From positions 2,356,001 through 2,420,000 of the forward strand of contig NC_064212.1 of NCBI RefSeq assembly GCF_023101765.2: 64,000 nt of DNA, written 5' to 3'. The notes below the pieces were generated by a model that saw only the letters and a list, made by a program, of their open reading frames with translations, had not been told where the DNA came from and did no database searches. The stretch is from Spodoptera frugiperda (Eukaryota; Arthropoda; Insecta; Lepidoptera; Noctuidae). Of the stretch, positions 44,816 through 56,099 are shown piece after piece. Within the stretch, counting starts at the first letter, position 1; every line of letters starts with the position of its first letter. Position numbers and translations under genes: made by a program.

Positions 44816-45330
44816 TATACATATTTAATTTTACGAGTGTGCATATAGGAATAATATTTCGTCACTGTCAATTACGGATATTTAAATAATATAAATACTT
44901 TCTACTAGGTACCTACGTTGTTAATGAAATGGATTTTAGTTTTACATAATCTTAAAATGTGACCAGTTAAGTGCCGAGATATAAGCACCACAGCATCTTC
45001 TAATTTGTCAGAAAAACCATCCCTAACTAGAGAATAGATGATAAGCCTTGTTTAGCCGCAACCACTTTCGGATATAAAAAAGACAATCATATCCTTTTTT
45101 TAATTTGAAGGTTTGATACGGATATCAGATACATTTACGGTTATGAGAGACATCACTAGTTAAGATGCCGTGCTTTAAACATCAACACGCCACTTGTAAA
45201 TAATCGCGTGATGTATTTGTAAAACTCATTAAAAATAATTAATTTTGCATTATAAAGGATTAGATATTGTAATTATCAGACTGGTGTTTAGTATTGTTAA
45301 TATGTTATTGTAAAATAACTTTATAAACGC

Positions 45331-45617
45331 AACGTCACGCCTTTTTATCTCCGTAGGGATAGGCAGAGGTGCACATTACGGCACGTAATGCCGCTATACA
45401 ATGTACACCCACTTTTCACCATTTGTATTATAAGTTCCATGTAATAGGGGTGAGTCTATTGCCATATACTGGGCACAATTCCAGACTCCGTGCTACTATT
45501 GAAAAAAATTTCGAAAAGCCGAAAAAAGCCTAGTAATACTTTTCCCGATCCGGGAATCGAACCTGAAACCTCTTGTCTTGTATACACACTTGCGACCACT
45601 CCACCAACGAGGCAGTC
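45331..45617 (-). mobile_element. Family C tRNA-derived SINE, full length, intact B box
   Basis: All blocks are present: AACGTCACGCCTTTTTATCT, GAGGTGCACATTACGGCACG, CACTTTTCACCATTTGTATT, ATACTGGGCACAATTCCAGA and a head carrying, on the minus strand, GTTGGTGGAGTGGTCGCAAG (A-box region) and GGTTCGATTCC (45553-45563, a perfect B box). About 287 bp. Confidence 0.85.
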
Positions 45618-46115
45618 TTTATCATTACCAGAAATATGTTTAAAAAACTAAATCATTTCATATCCAATTTTCTTCAATCCAAGAGAGAAGTGGAACGGAA
45701 TGGACCACTTACGCATGTACTATGTACAGCGTGTTCCAAAAATAAGGAAAAACAATTACACATATAATTTTCTGGCTATTGTATAGTATTATGAGTTATG
45801 ACGGTGACTTTTCGGTTTTGTTTTATATGTATTTAATTGTAGGAGAAAAGCTGTTGTTTGTTTGTTTGTACAAAAGTTGGGGACAAAATATTAGGTGTAT
45901 GTGAGTAGAATTGTTGATGTATGAAGTAAAATTATTGTTTTTATAGGCAATGAGTGTAGCATATTTATGTTTAACTAACTCTGGTTACATTTTATTGTTT
46001 TCCCACAGTGAAAGCCCAAGTTTATGCTTAGATGTTGTGTCTCACGGTAAAAGTAGAAGTTAATGTGTAGGCGTTGCGTATACCTACTGTATAACTTGGA
46101 ATATGACATAACGTT

Positions 46116-46203
46116 GAATTTTTTAAGGGGTAAAATCATCCAATGTCTTCTCTCACCTTAAACGAGGCGAGAGGCAGTGTCAGATTTTGACTGACTGAAA
46201 ACT
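46116..46203 (-). mobile_element. Family B LINE tail, short
   Basis: T-run, AAAATCATCCAATGTCTTCT, AACGAGGCGAGAGGCAGTGT, CAGATTTTGACTGACTGAAA. It is truncated before the CCACCCCGTTCC block. Confidence 0.7.
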
Positions 46204-47741
46204 ATTTCAAACACATTTTAAACAGTCGCTTTTCATACCACTCCTACTAATTCCTATCAAAATTCATGGTCACCATTAAATCAATTGCTTCCACCACAAA
46301 ATCCTCCACAAATTGAATACCAACACATTTTGCAAATTAAGTAAAGATGTCACACCCACACAAAACTCAACAAATTCCTTTACCGAATATACGAAAATAG
46401 ACTTAGAATATTAAAATAACCACATATAACATATATTTAAACACAAATCAGTCAATTTGGGATGAAATTCGCGCGTCTATCACAGCGTAAACAGATAATT
46501 TTCGCTACAATTTTGAACCTTAACCTCTAGACATAAGGGCCATGACATGCTCTGACTGATGAGCTGATTACACCCCCCACCCCTTCGTCTACAAATTAAT
46601 TGTGTCTAATGGAACACACGCTTGAGTACGCGTTTCTCATTCGTCACTTATACATTGTACGATAAGCTATATTTCTTACGTGATAAGGTCGAAAATTGAG
46701 TGTGATTAATTAGGGGAAGCGCAGATATTTCGTAACGTATTTGCGGTGGATCCGTGCTGTGTTTGAATTAGTTTAGTACTTGTACGAGTGAGAGAACTAG
46801 TGTTGAGGTGGGAGCTATTAAGATCTGGCAGTTAAATGTAGTGAGAACTAAGTTTCTTGTGCTCTGTTTAGACAGATGTAGATTCCAAACTCAAACTGAA
46901 AGTTGGGTAACAAGTATATTAGCCATTGTCGAATGGGAACTAAACACTAAACCTTTATTCGTTTAACAGACACGCGACTAGTTTATTTTAAATCAATTCA
47001 ATTTGTAGATTCAAACGAAGCATCATTATTCAAATAAACAGCAATATACAAGGCTATACTGACGTAAAGATACCTAATTGCGTACCTACAGGTTCCAAGA
47101 TAGTCTCTCTAGCTATAGAGTCTAGATAAGGTTTGAAATCAGATGGGTTCTGATTGGATAAAGAAACTAATTAGATCTTACACTTATTTCATTGGGTAGA
47201 GGACTAATTTTTATTTTAATGTCCTCTTGTAGATTATTTTAAATTATTAGACTCGTATATTTTATTTTCTTACAGAAACAAACACTTTCAATTTGAAATA
47301 TTGCGTGACGTCACTTCTATGTAGATTTTATACGTAGAAATGAAGTATTTGGGAGCAAATACTCCTAAAGTTTGACTCGTTTTATCAAAGTATTTTTATC
47401 TTATATGAAAAAAACAACAGTTTCTTAATTCTTTATTACCTAACTGATGGACTAACTAGATTTTTAGTTGTATTATTTCCTCATCATCCCTATTATAACT
47501 AACAGTACTAAGCAAAATAATAAGCAAGCAAGATCTTATGCTATAGGTACTGCAGTTTCCATACTATTTAGACTAGAAATATAATGTGTTGATATCCAAG
47601 AGTTATTAGCTGAACCAAACAACAAGATATATTGGGCTGACTAAAGACAGTATTCAATGTAGGTAGTAAATTATTAGGATTATTTAGAGAATGGTACAGT
47701 TATAAACTGATACAATTTAAAATAAACATATAAATTTACTA
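46204..47741. other. No feature recognised
   Basis: AT-rich, with no inverted repeats or repeat-family blocks that I can see. Confidence 0.35.
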
Positions 47742-47835
47742 GCGGTGCACATTATGGCACGTAATGCCGCTATACAATGTACATTCACTTTTCAGCATTT
47801 GTGTTATAAGTCCCGGGGGTGAATCTATTGTACCT
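47742..47835 (-). mobile_element. Family C SINE fragment
   Basis: GCGGTGCACATTATGGCACG, TAATGCCGCTATACAATGTA and CACTTTTCAGCATTTGTGTT. The right-hand tRNA-like head is absent. Confidence 0.7.
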
Positions 47836-48769
47836 ATAATCTGTTATACTTTTTTCTGTTTTAATTTTTATAAGATATTGAGTAGTGTAATTGGTTTTTT
47901 GTACCGTTCTATTCAATTAAATAAAAATTAATAAGTTATTTATGTTTTGACCTTAATACGCCACGGCCCTTAAGATTATAGAACATAGACTTTGAAGGGA
48001 CTTAGGGTCAAAATGATCTAGAATAGGCCGTCTACTAAGTTTATAGGTCCGAGAATTGAAAATTAGTGTTCTAGTTAGGTCTTGAAAGAGGCTAGGTCAA
48101 ATTGTTTAGTAAGTTCGTACAAGTCAAGTTATAATCTTAATAATCGAAGACATAATTGGGGGTTCGGTCAAAATAATCTGAATAGGGATTAATTAAAGTC
48201 GTATAGGTATTAGTATTTTATTTAGGTCATGTTTCAAAGCCTTCACAGACTTAGCTAAAATATAATATCATAGTAATGTAAAATATAATATCAAGGCATA
48301 TTATCACACATTTTCAAGTGACCACACACGCAACTGTAATATCTATGTATTTCATTGACGTCACCAAATTTTTATTTTTATTTTTCCTCAAAAAATAGGC
48401 ACCTTTTGAGGGTTTCCTCCCGTCAACAAAAAAGTACCTATTTACATAATTATCAATGGATCACTTTCCAAAAACCTCAATTATGTTCACTAACATCATT
48501 TGCATGTACTACATATATAATGACTACGAAGAGATATTTCAAAATTATATTAATACCACAATATTATTATAGTGTATAGTACTGTTGACTAGACAAGAAT
48601 GCCAAAACAGAATACTTGTCTAATTATGTGTTGGTAACATATGTATAAACATACACATATATATGTATATACAATATTGTATGGATACAGTGAATATTAA
48701 ATTAATTAATTATTATTTGAAGTGGAATGCTATCCTTGTAATGTTTGTTTATCATTAATATATGAAATA
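47836..48769. other. No gene; cluster of AGGTCA-like half-sites
   Basis: 47945-48230 carries several RGGTCA half-sites (TGACCT at about 47948, GGGTCAAAATGATCT, AGGTCAAATTG, CGGTCAAAATAATCT), including TATTTAGGTCA (48219-48229), which fits the monomeric HR3/ROR site WAWNTRGGTCA. GGTCAAAATRATCT recurs twice, so this may instead be a decayed tandem duplication. Confidence 0.3.
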
Positions 48770-48905
48770 CTAGTTGATACCCGTGGCTTCGCTCGTGGAT
48801 ACGGACTTTATGAGCATAGCCTAAGTTACTCCTTAGAAAATCAGATATCTGCATTGGTTCAGCTACATCAGAGATTAGCCAGAACAAACAGACAGACAAA
48901 AATAG
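48770..48905 (-). mobile_element. Helitron-like element, reverse, 5' end unclear
   Basis: CTAG at 48770-48773 is preceded by A, the mirror of a CTAG|T Helitron end. Next come ACCCGTGGCTTCGCTCGTGG, CATAGCCTAAGTTACTCCTT and CAGAACAAACAGACAGACAA, blocks I associate with a lepidopteran Helitron-like family in reverse. The TC start is not certain. Confidence 0.5.
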
Positions 48906-49066
48906 TTTAGCATTTTAATTTGGTGTATGTATCGTATGTACATTTATATACAAATAGTAAAATGCTGTTATTTTCATATTACAAACACAGACTCCAATTT
49001 TATTTAAGTAAATAGATGCAAAGATTGCAAGATCTTTAATATATAACATAAAGTAAAATCGGTCGC

Positions 49067-49155
49067 CACGTCTTTTAATCCCCAAAAGAATAGGAACAGT
49101 ACAACATAGCACTCACTATATGCACATTATACAACATAGTACCCACTTTTCATCC
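49067..49155 (-). mobile_element. Diverged family C SINE fragment
   Basis: CACGTCTTTTAATCCCC, ATTATACAACATAGTACCC and CACTTTTCATC follow family C order but are heavily diverged. Confidence 0.35.
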
Positions 49156-49314
49156 ACTCTCTCTTCTTACGACACCCACGACAAGAATAGAGGCATAACT
49201 TTATTCAACACAGACACCATACAATTCCAAAACAAACAATAACAGTCAAATAAAAACTCAGTCACATAGGCGAAGCGTACACAATAAGATTAATATTCGA
49301 AGGTTTGGTTGCGA

Positions 49315-49400
49315 AGCAATCCAGTCAGTGTGCGCTCAGCCGATTGTGAAGTGTTCACATTTCAAATATATCGGCGTTCGATAGCGAGTGCAGTCGAATT
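49315..49400 (+). promoter_or_regulatory. Weak candidate insect-type promoter / 5' leader
   Basis: TCAGTGTGCGCTCAGCCGAT resembles an arthropod TCAGT initiator followed by CpG-containing leader sequence (ATCGGCGTTCGATAGCGAG). No TATA box lies at the expected position, no DPE match was found, and no following exon was identified. Confidence 0.2.
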
Positions 49401-49506
49401 TAATGGATGGTGTTCTGAAATATGTGTGTGTATGTGTTGTGTACGTAACATGCTATTTAATCTCTAAAGGGGTTGACAGAGACTTTTCAGTAGTTTACAT
49501 GTTTAA

Positions 49507-49882
49507 GGATGCTTTTCTATCAGAGATGTGTTGTGCTACGTTGCCGTGGATGCGTTAGGCTTCCATCAGGCATCAATCATATTCATTGGTACACATAGCT
49601 TAGTACTGGTGGAAACGGATTTAGCTAAGTTATGTAATTTTATTATAGAGAAATTTAAAGATGCGTTTTAATTTTGTAAATTTTTAAAGAAAGAATTTGT
49701 AGTATGGAAAGATGCGTGCTATGGGTATGGGCTGTAGATGGCTTCCCTACTATCAAAACATTGCATACTCGAGCTGCGCATTTATAGCTTAGTATCAGTG
49801 GAAGCAATCACTCATTTTAGAGTTTAGCTATTACATCTTTTTAGCATAGCTACATAACACATCTCTGGTGTAAAAGCAACCT
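49507..49882 (-). mobile_element. Family D MITE-like element, copy 3, reverse
   Basis: Termini GATGCTTTTCTATCAGAGAT and CATCTCTGGTGTAAAAGCAA are inverted. Reverse-oriented landmarks are TTGCCGTGGATGCGTTAGGC, CATATTCATTGGTACACATA, CTGGTGGAAACGG and ATACTCGAGCTGCGC. This copy keeps about 80 bp of central sequence that copy 2 lacks, and it shows what copy 1 looked like before its nested insertion. Confidence 0.75.
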
Positions 49883-50394
49883 AAATCTAATGATGGCATA
49901 ATCAAAAGTCACAAATCATTCACAACGAACCAAGACATCCAATTTCATAAACCGCCGCCAACTTTTACATTTATAACATTAGACGAGTTCTTTATTCCAA
50001 CTTTAGTATCAAAAGGTACGGAATAAACAAGAAAGTGGATGTTCAGTACGTACTCCCAGTTAAACTTTCAGAGGTTTCCCTTTGTCTTGGAAGTCTAAAG
50101 TTTTCCAGTTTAAGATCCAAATCAGATCCGTGGAAGGTTTCGCGGAAATCGTAAAACCAATTTTAAACAAGGGTCGCCTGAATAAATTAGGGACATGAAG
50201 GATGAATTACACTTCCGTTTCGGGACGGATCTTGCTTCCATTTATGTTGAGTATACAGTCAGGTTCTTGTTTTGCATAAAATGTTAGGAGACGGTTTGAT
50301 TAAGAGGCCTGTCGGTCTTAAATGGAATGAAATAGAAGTTGTCGATTTTATTTAAGTCACGTAGTTTTTCTTTAGATTGAACGATAAAGTGTGT
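49883..50394. other. No feature recognised
   Basis: No repeat match or coding signal. Confidence 0.35.
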
Positions 50395-50655
50395 TTTTTT
50401 ATGGTATAAGCTAGTCAATGGTCAGACGGATCACCTGATGGTGAGCAATCGCCGCCCATGGACACCCGAAACACCAAAGGCGTTACAGGTGCGTACTCGG
50501 CTTTTTGGGGGCTAGGTTTTTGGTGAATAGAGGATTAGGAACATTAGGCAGGGGATTAATTGGGCCTCCGGTAACCCCACTCATACAACTCACGTGAGTT
50601 TTCTGTGAGGTCGGTCGAGCCGTATTCGTGCCGAAGCATGGTTCTCCTAAATTTA
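50395..50655 (+). mobile_element. Family A, near full length
   Basis: TATGGTATAAGCTAGTCAA, GACGGATCACCTGATGGTGA, GCCCATGGACACCCGAAACA, TTAATTGGGCCTCCGGTAAC, GAGTTTTCTGTGAGGTCGGT, TCGTGCCGAAGCATGG. With 139-402, this defines the full element. Confidence 0.8.
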
Positions 50656-51002
50656 CAAGTTTACAAAAGTTTTAAATTTCTTCACAGAGCCAGAAACAGA
50701 TTTTTAACTATTAGATGAATCTAAGCTACTTTTTGAAAGCAAGAAAAAGCTACTTGTACGTAAATACTCGGTCCTCTGTTTTGAAAGGCTGAGCATCAAT
50801 CATTGGTCCCCAACCAACCATAGGCAGTCAAATCTATCAATAGACACGTCACATATCTTCGGCAGGACGTTTACGCAATCTGCACGGAATTGCAAATTAA
50901 TTACCGTTTATATGCGTATGAGTGTGTTGTCGGCAAATATTATTTGAGTTAGAGGTTTAGTATTCAGTGCGTTTAGTAATGATTTTATAATAAGTTTTCT
51001 TT

Positions 51003-51170
51003 TGTGTTATAAGCCGGTAAACGAGCAGACGGAATACCTGATGCTAAGCAATCTTTGCCGCCCATGGACATCTAACACCCCTTAAATTCCTAACCACCAA
51101 TCAACCATTTGTAATGTGGCGATTTCTTACCGTCAGATGATACTAGTTTACCGACTTATACCATAAAAAC
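51003..51170. mobile_element. Family A variant folded back on itself
   Basis: The left end ATAAGCCGGTAAACGAGCAG and the right end, reverse-complemented, GGTATAAGTCGGTAAACTAG both match the start of family A. The copy therefore has two A 5' ends facing outward, joined by CCCATGGACATC and CCCTTAAATTCCTAACC blocks. Probably two opposed insertions with deletion, or a foldback derivative. Confidence 0.55.
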
Positions 51171-52338
51171 TAGGATTTATGCAACTTTTTCTTTGAACGT
51201 GCAGGTAATTCTGAGAGCAACACTCAGTTTAGCTTTAGCTTCAAATTGGCAATTTAATATTCATAGCGACATATGTTTAATTAAAAGTGAGAAATTGATT
51301 TAAAATAAATTAACTAGTAACAGAAACTCCTAAAATTAACTATCTGCGATGAATCAGAGATCGTGACACGTTCGATTTAGTTAAAACTTGTGAAAGCCAG
51401 TCAGATTAGATTAAAAAGTCCCAAAGTCAAAGATAGTTGCTGAATTTCAACGAGAAAATTATTATAGGTATCGATATAGTTTGTTCTGGAATAACTTATA
51501 GATGTCAATTTTGGTAGTTCTAACTATTAAAGGAGAATATGATTGAAAGAAAGAGTTATCACTTAGATTGGACAAATTACAATTTTATCGAAAGGAATAG
51601 AAGATGATGAAAAAGTGTTACCGCCGTACTCTCAGAGTCATTTAATGGTTACCAACTTAATTCAGTCTTTAGTAAGCAGAGTATATTTCAGACTTAGAAG
51701 AAGGTTTTAGGAATATTACCTAACTTTAAAAAAAGGGGGCGGTAAAGAAACAAGATGGCGGTCCCCCTATAAAAAAATGTATAACTGTTAACTGTTATCT
51801 TAAATAATGCTATATACCATTATTTTAAATTGATCGATAACACGTTAAAAACTAAATCAAAACATTGATTCATTTACATAGTCAATAAAAAAATGCAAAA
51901 CTCATAAAATTACCATAAATCACACCATAATTACATCAAAATAACCCACAAACCCATAATCCGAGGTTACAGCACTCAAACAATAGCCAACAAATATCAT
52001 TAAATCATAAAGTGACAAGATAATAATAATTCCACAGCGATTTTAATTAAATAAATACGCAGACGGGTAACGAAGCAATAAGCCGGTGTCTGGCCGATAT
52101 TTTAATATAAATTAATAATGTATATTTAGCTGATTTGAAAGCAATAGCTGAAGTAACTTTGACAACCCTATAATCTTTGTGTAAAGATAGGCCTAATCGA
52201 AGTAAAATTACGCTAAGATATTTGGTAATTTGTAATAGTAAACTTTAATATAGTATTTGGAATCAATACATAATGGATTGTGTACGATAATGTAAGGAAA
52301 ACATGAAATAAAGTGTACTTCTTTAAATATATCTCGTA
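51171..52338. other. No feature recognised
   Basis: AT-rich. A small GGGGGCGG/GGCGGTCCCCC patch near 51736-51766 is unexplained. Confidence 0.35.
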
Positions 52339-52615
52339 GACTGCCTTGTTGGTCGAGTGGTTGTAAGTGCGAATGCCGAACAAGGGGTCTCGGGTTCGAT
52401 TCCCGGGTCGGGCAAAGTACCACTGGACTTTTTTCGGATTTTCGAAAATTTCTCAGTAGTAGCACGAAGCCTGGAATTGTGCCCAGTATATGGCTCACCC
52501 CCTATTAATTACATGGGACTTATCACATAAATGGTGAAAATTGGATGTACATTATGGCGTTACGGGCCGTAATGTGCACCTCTGCCTTCACCTTCGGGAA
52601 TAAAAGGCGTGACGT
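52339..52615 (+). mobile_element. Family C tRNA-derived SINE, full length, plus orientation
   Basis: The head contains a Pol III A box TGGTCGAGTGG (52350-52360) and a perfect B box GGTTCGATTCC (52393-52403). The body follows: CGAAGCCTGGAATTGTGCCC, TTACATGGGACTTATCACAT, GGGCCGTAATGTGCACCTCT, GGGAATAAAAGGCGTGACGT. It is the only plus-strand copy of C here. The tRNA-like head is part of the SINE, not a functional tRNA gene. A 96-residue minus frame across it is incidental. Confidence 0.88.
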
Positions 52616-53212
52616 TATGTGTGTGAATTAAATACACTTGGAAATTACGTTTATAAATTATCGAAAGTTTACAAATCAGTGTTTTCTCTGTCAAATCACA
52701 CATATGTCTAAAGAAAATGACTTTCCTAAAAACCCATCAATCTTCTTCAACCCATAAATACGCTCAACAGCAGCAACGTTTAATTTCTGCGATATTAAAA
52801 CCAAACAACGAGACGCCTGAAGCGTCTGTTCGCAAGCCAGATACACGTTGCCAGACACACACATGCCAGACACACGCGTTGCCATACTTCTCCTTAATTA
52901 AGTGAATGCATCGCACTGAGGCTGTATGCGGTATGCGTTCGTCATTTCCTGCCGAAATGTAATTAAGATGGTGAGGGGTTGAAGTCGCGTTTACATGTGC
53001 CAGCTTTTTTTTTGTGTAAAATAGGTTGTCTCGCTTTCATGGGTTGAACATGGTCTTTAATAAGCTGTGTTTTTTGTGGGTGGTGATGGGTGAAAGAATA
53101 AAAAGAAATGGAGTTAGAAGTCTCGATTATTGGTTAGCACAATACTTTTATTAGATTTTGGTTAGGTAGATATACTTCAAAATTAAGTAATAAATAATTA
53201 TATTGTATTTGG

Positions 53213-53285
53213 TGTAAGTCATTGGGGGAGGACTATGTTCACTAGTTGACGTCTTATGGCTGATAATATCATATTATGATGATCA
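53213..53285 (+). pseudogene. LINE 3' end remnant
   Basis: The frame KSLGEDYVH then stop, followed by GTCTTATGGCTGATAATATC and ATGATGATC, matches the common non-LTR 3' end (W-K-S-L-G-E-x-Y-V-Q-Q) seen better at 62243. Only about a dozen codons remain. Confidence 0.5.
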
Positions 53286-53867
53286 TGTTTTGGTGTAAGC
53301 ATGTATCACAAACGCGTGGTTATTATATTGACTGCCTATTATATCAATATTGAGTCAAAATTCTCACCAGAAATATCGAAAAATAATGAAAAAAACTTAA
53401 AAATTACATAATAAATATAGGGCACTTTGGACTGAACTTTTTTTTCAAAATAGGTGATTCGTAATTTGCAAAAGCAAGGTTTTTTTTTCAAAACGATTGC
53501 AGCGCTAACACAAGCGAATAATACAGAATGATGGCCGCAAATAAACCTTGTTCTTATTTTCTTTTTCACGACACCAAGCGGCTGCCATATTAGATTTTCT
53601 GTGACAAAATTTTCTTTATACGGGCCAGTAAATTTTATGCATTACTTACATTGAGCCATTTACATGATTCGACTGGTATTTGCAACATTTCATTACTGTT
53701 TTGGTTTAAATTACAAGTATTGATTTGTTGTAAACAGAATATTTGATTTTAACCTTGTCTTAAGTCGCCGTTTTCTTTTATGTAAGACAGTTAAGGTCAT
53801 AATACACAAAATACGCACCGCTTCAACTTAGCAATTAAATTTTCATTTAAATTTGAACTTAAAATCG

Positions 53868-54183
53868 TGTGTCACGCTGAAACTACTGAACGGCTTTTGA
53901 TGAAATCTATACTAATATTATAAAGCTGAAGAGTTTGTTTGTTTGAACGCGCTAATCTCAGGAACTACTGGTCCGATTTGAATAATTCTTTTTGTGTTGG
54001 ATAGCGCATTTAACGAGGAAGGTTATAGGCTATAGTCAATCATCACGCTACGATGAATAGGTACCGAGTAGAACGGGTGAAACCGCGCGGAAGTAGCTAG
54101 TTTGGTATACAGATAGTTTACGACTTGTGTGATATGAATTTGTATCCCACGGAAACGTGGACAGAGTCATTGGCAGAAACTAG
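53868..54183 (+). mobile_element. Helitron-like element (family H), interrupted
   Basis: CACGCTGAAACTACTGAACG, CTTTTGATGAAA, then the nested insertion, then TTTGGTATACAGATAG, TATCCCACGGAAACGTGGAC and GCAGAAACTAG, ending in CTAG directly before T. The left end is not resolved. Confidence 0.65.
53906..54100 (+). mobile_element. Nested Helitron-like element, 195 bp
   Basis: Starts TCTATACTAATATTATAAAG after A and ends GGAAGTAGCTAG before T, with the palindrome CCGCGCGG close to the 3' end. The host sequence rejoins perfectly without it (GATGAAA + TTTGGTATAC, as expected from the H consensus), with no target duplication: the diagnostic A|T insertion of Helitrons. Confidence 0.75.
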
Positions 54184-54718
54184 TACATCATAATATGTTG
54201 TCATACACTTTTACAATTCAAAGTGTAAATCCAATAACACTTTGAAATGTATTTTTACTCTTATGTAACTTTAAATTAAGAGTTTAATATTATACTAACT
54301 TAAGCTACCAATAGGGCGAAATCAGACACACATAACACTATGTCCAAGAACACACAACTGAGCTTGCACTCGATCAAAAAGATACAAACTATATTTTCTT
54401 CACATCCTTTTGCCTTCCTAAAAAGACGTACTCACAAATGTTTTCATTTCAATATTTCAGTCGAAACAGCGTCACAAACTAGCCAACACATGTATACATT
54501 ATCTATAGGGTTCATAGCGCATAATTTTTTCAGCAGTAGTCGAGCAAAAAGGGTTTGTATGTAAACTGAGTTGAAAAGGACTTTATGACGATATTTGTTG
54601 GGTTTAGGTCTGCTCTCGTACTGCTGGTGTGAAAGTATGATTCTTATTATCACTTCATACATTTTTCCTTGGATTTGTATTATTTTTGAGCTGGTGAAGT
54701 TGAAATGTAGTATAGAAA
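54184..54718. other. No feature recognised
   Basis: AT-rich. Opposed frames of 74-144 residues between 54340 and 55020 overlap the LINE copy and each other and are not genes. Confidence 0.35.
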
Positions 54719-54966
54719 GGAGTTTAAATCGTCCAGTGACTTCTCTTGCAATGAGTGAGGCGACAGGGAGTGTCAGACTTTTACTAACTAAAAACCACCC
54801 CGTTCCTACTCCTGCTTTACGAACCGGAGAACCGGTAAACCCGCTAGATAGTCCGCAGCTCCGGATTAGGCAACTCATGTCCGGTAAGCACCTGCATCAG
54901 GCGGTGAGGACACCGTGGCGTCTCTCAAGCCACCTCTCAAAGAAGGGACTTACTGCCGCAATGATG
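54719..54966 (-). mobile_element. Internally deleted R1-like LINE copy
   Basis: On the minus strand it begins TCATTGCGGCAGTAAGTCCC, CTTTGAGAGGTGGCTTGAGA, CAGGTGCTTACCGGACATGA, matching the coding LINE from 40740 to about 40834, then jumps to AATCCGGAGCTGCGGAC and the B tail (matching from about 41318). Roughly 480 bp, including the zinc-knuckle region, are missing. The frame is also damaged (AGTCCCTTCTTTGA). Confidence 0.8.
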
Positions 54967-55813
54967 CACTCTAAACGTAAAACAAACTGGTACAAAGCCC
55001 ACACTACACATACCTACTAGATTCGAATTCGTAGCTTGACAGTAATCCAATGACGTTAGTAGACCACAGTCGACATTAGAGCGTCAGTGCAGTTTAATTA
55101 CGGTTACAAACAGACAGACAACTGGCAATGTAAACAGAGGACTGCATCGGCATCGGTGACTGGGTTAGCTTTAGAGTTCCGATAGGTAAGGTATTGATTA
55201 GGTGATGTTAAGTTTGAAGCTATATTTGGGCATATTTTTTAGTAGAAATAATGTACCATTTACCAATTTTTTTATTTATTGTTGTTTTAATAACAATTTC
55301 TTGTAACTATGCAAATAAACTGTTCTTTTTTCTTTCTTCCTTCTATGACAAGATAAAAGCTATTGAAATATACGAAAATGTAGTAGGTGGAACGCTATAG
55401 TTTCTGCTTCATGAGACAAATGCGGGAGTTTAGATAACACTTATGTAATTCTATCTATATAATCTAATATTACAATGACACACATGTCTGGTAGAAAAGC
55501 ACTCTGAAACGGCACAAACTATTTACTTATAGTCCGGTCAAATTAGACCAAAACATTAGGGTGAAATTACATAAATTCGCAACAAGCTGAATTTTGGTAC
55601 AATTGTTCAAAACACGATTATAAACAATAGCTGAAAGTTCCCCATCATTCCCGTGTGTGGAAAAAAAATTGAATTCAAAGTCAAATGTCAAAAAAATGAG
55701 ATTTTCGCGATTTTCAGCAAAACGGTAAGTTTTATCAGAAAAATACCTTAGACTAAAATGTAGATCATTAAATTATCTATAAAAAATATATCAATACTTT
55801 TTTCTTCATTGTT

Positions 55814-55862
55814 CCAGAGTGGAAAAATGAGTGTCCCCCCGACACTCATTCTTCCACTTTGG
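55814..55862. other. Hairpin inside the long-TIR element
   Basis: Two 22-base arms (55814-55835 and 55841-55862; AATGAGTGTC against GACACTCATT at the apex) pair at 20 of 22 positions around a loop of five C. Confidence 0.8.
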
Positions 55863-56099
55863 AAGCGTCTAACTTTCAAACGGTTGATTTTGACGAAAAA
55901 TGGTTTTAGGAACCTTAATGTCTTTTTTAAAGACCTATCCATAGACACCCATCACGGATATGTTAGCTGAAAAAAAAAAAGTTTTTGAATCAGTTTCATG
56001 TATGGAGTGCCCCCTTTAATTTTTAAATTTATGAATTTTTATTCAAAATTCGAATAGCGGTTATCGAAATACATCAACCTACAGAGTTTCAACTATGTA

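Noticed and set aside
52339..52410. Possible functional tRNA gene (A and B boxes present)
   Set aside because: The cloverleaf arms are not convincingly formed and the same head heads every family C SINE, so it is the SINE promoter.
54444..55020. Opposed 141- and 144-residue frames
   Set aside because: They overlap each other and the reverse-oriented internally deleted LINE; sequence constraint comes from the LINE, not from a gene in these frames.
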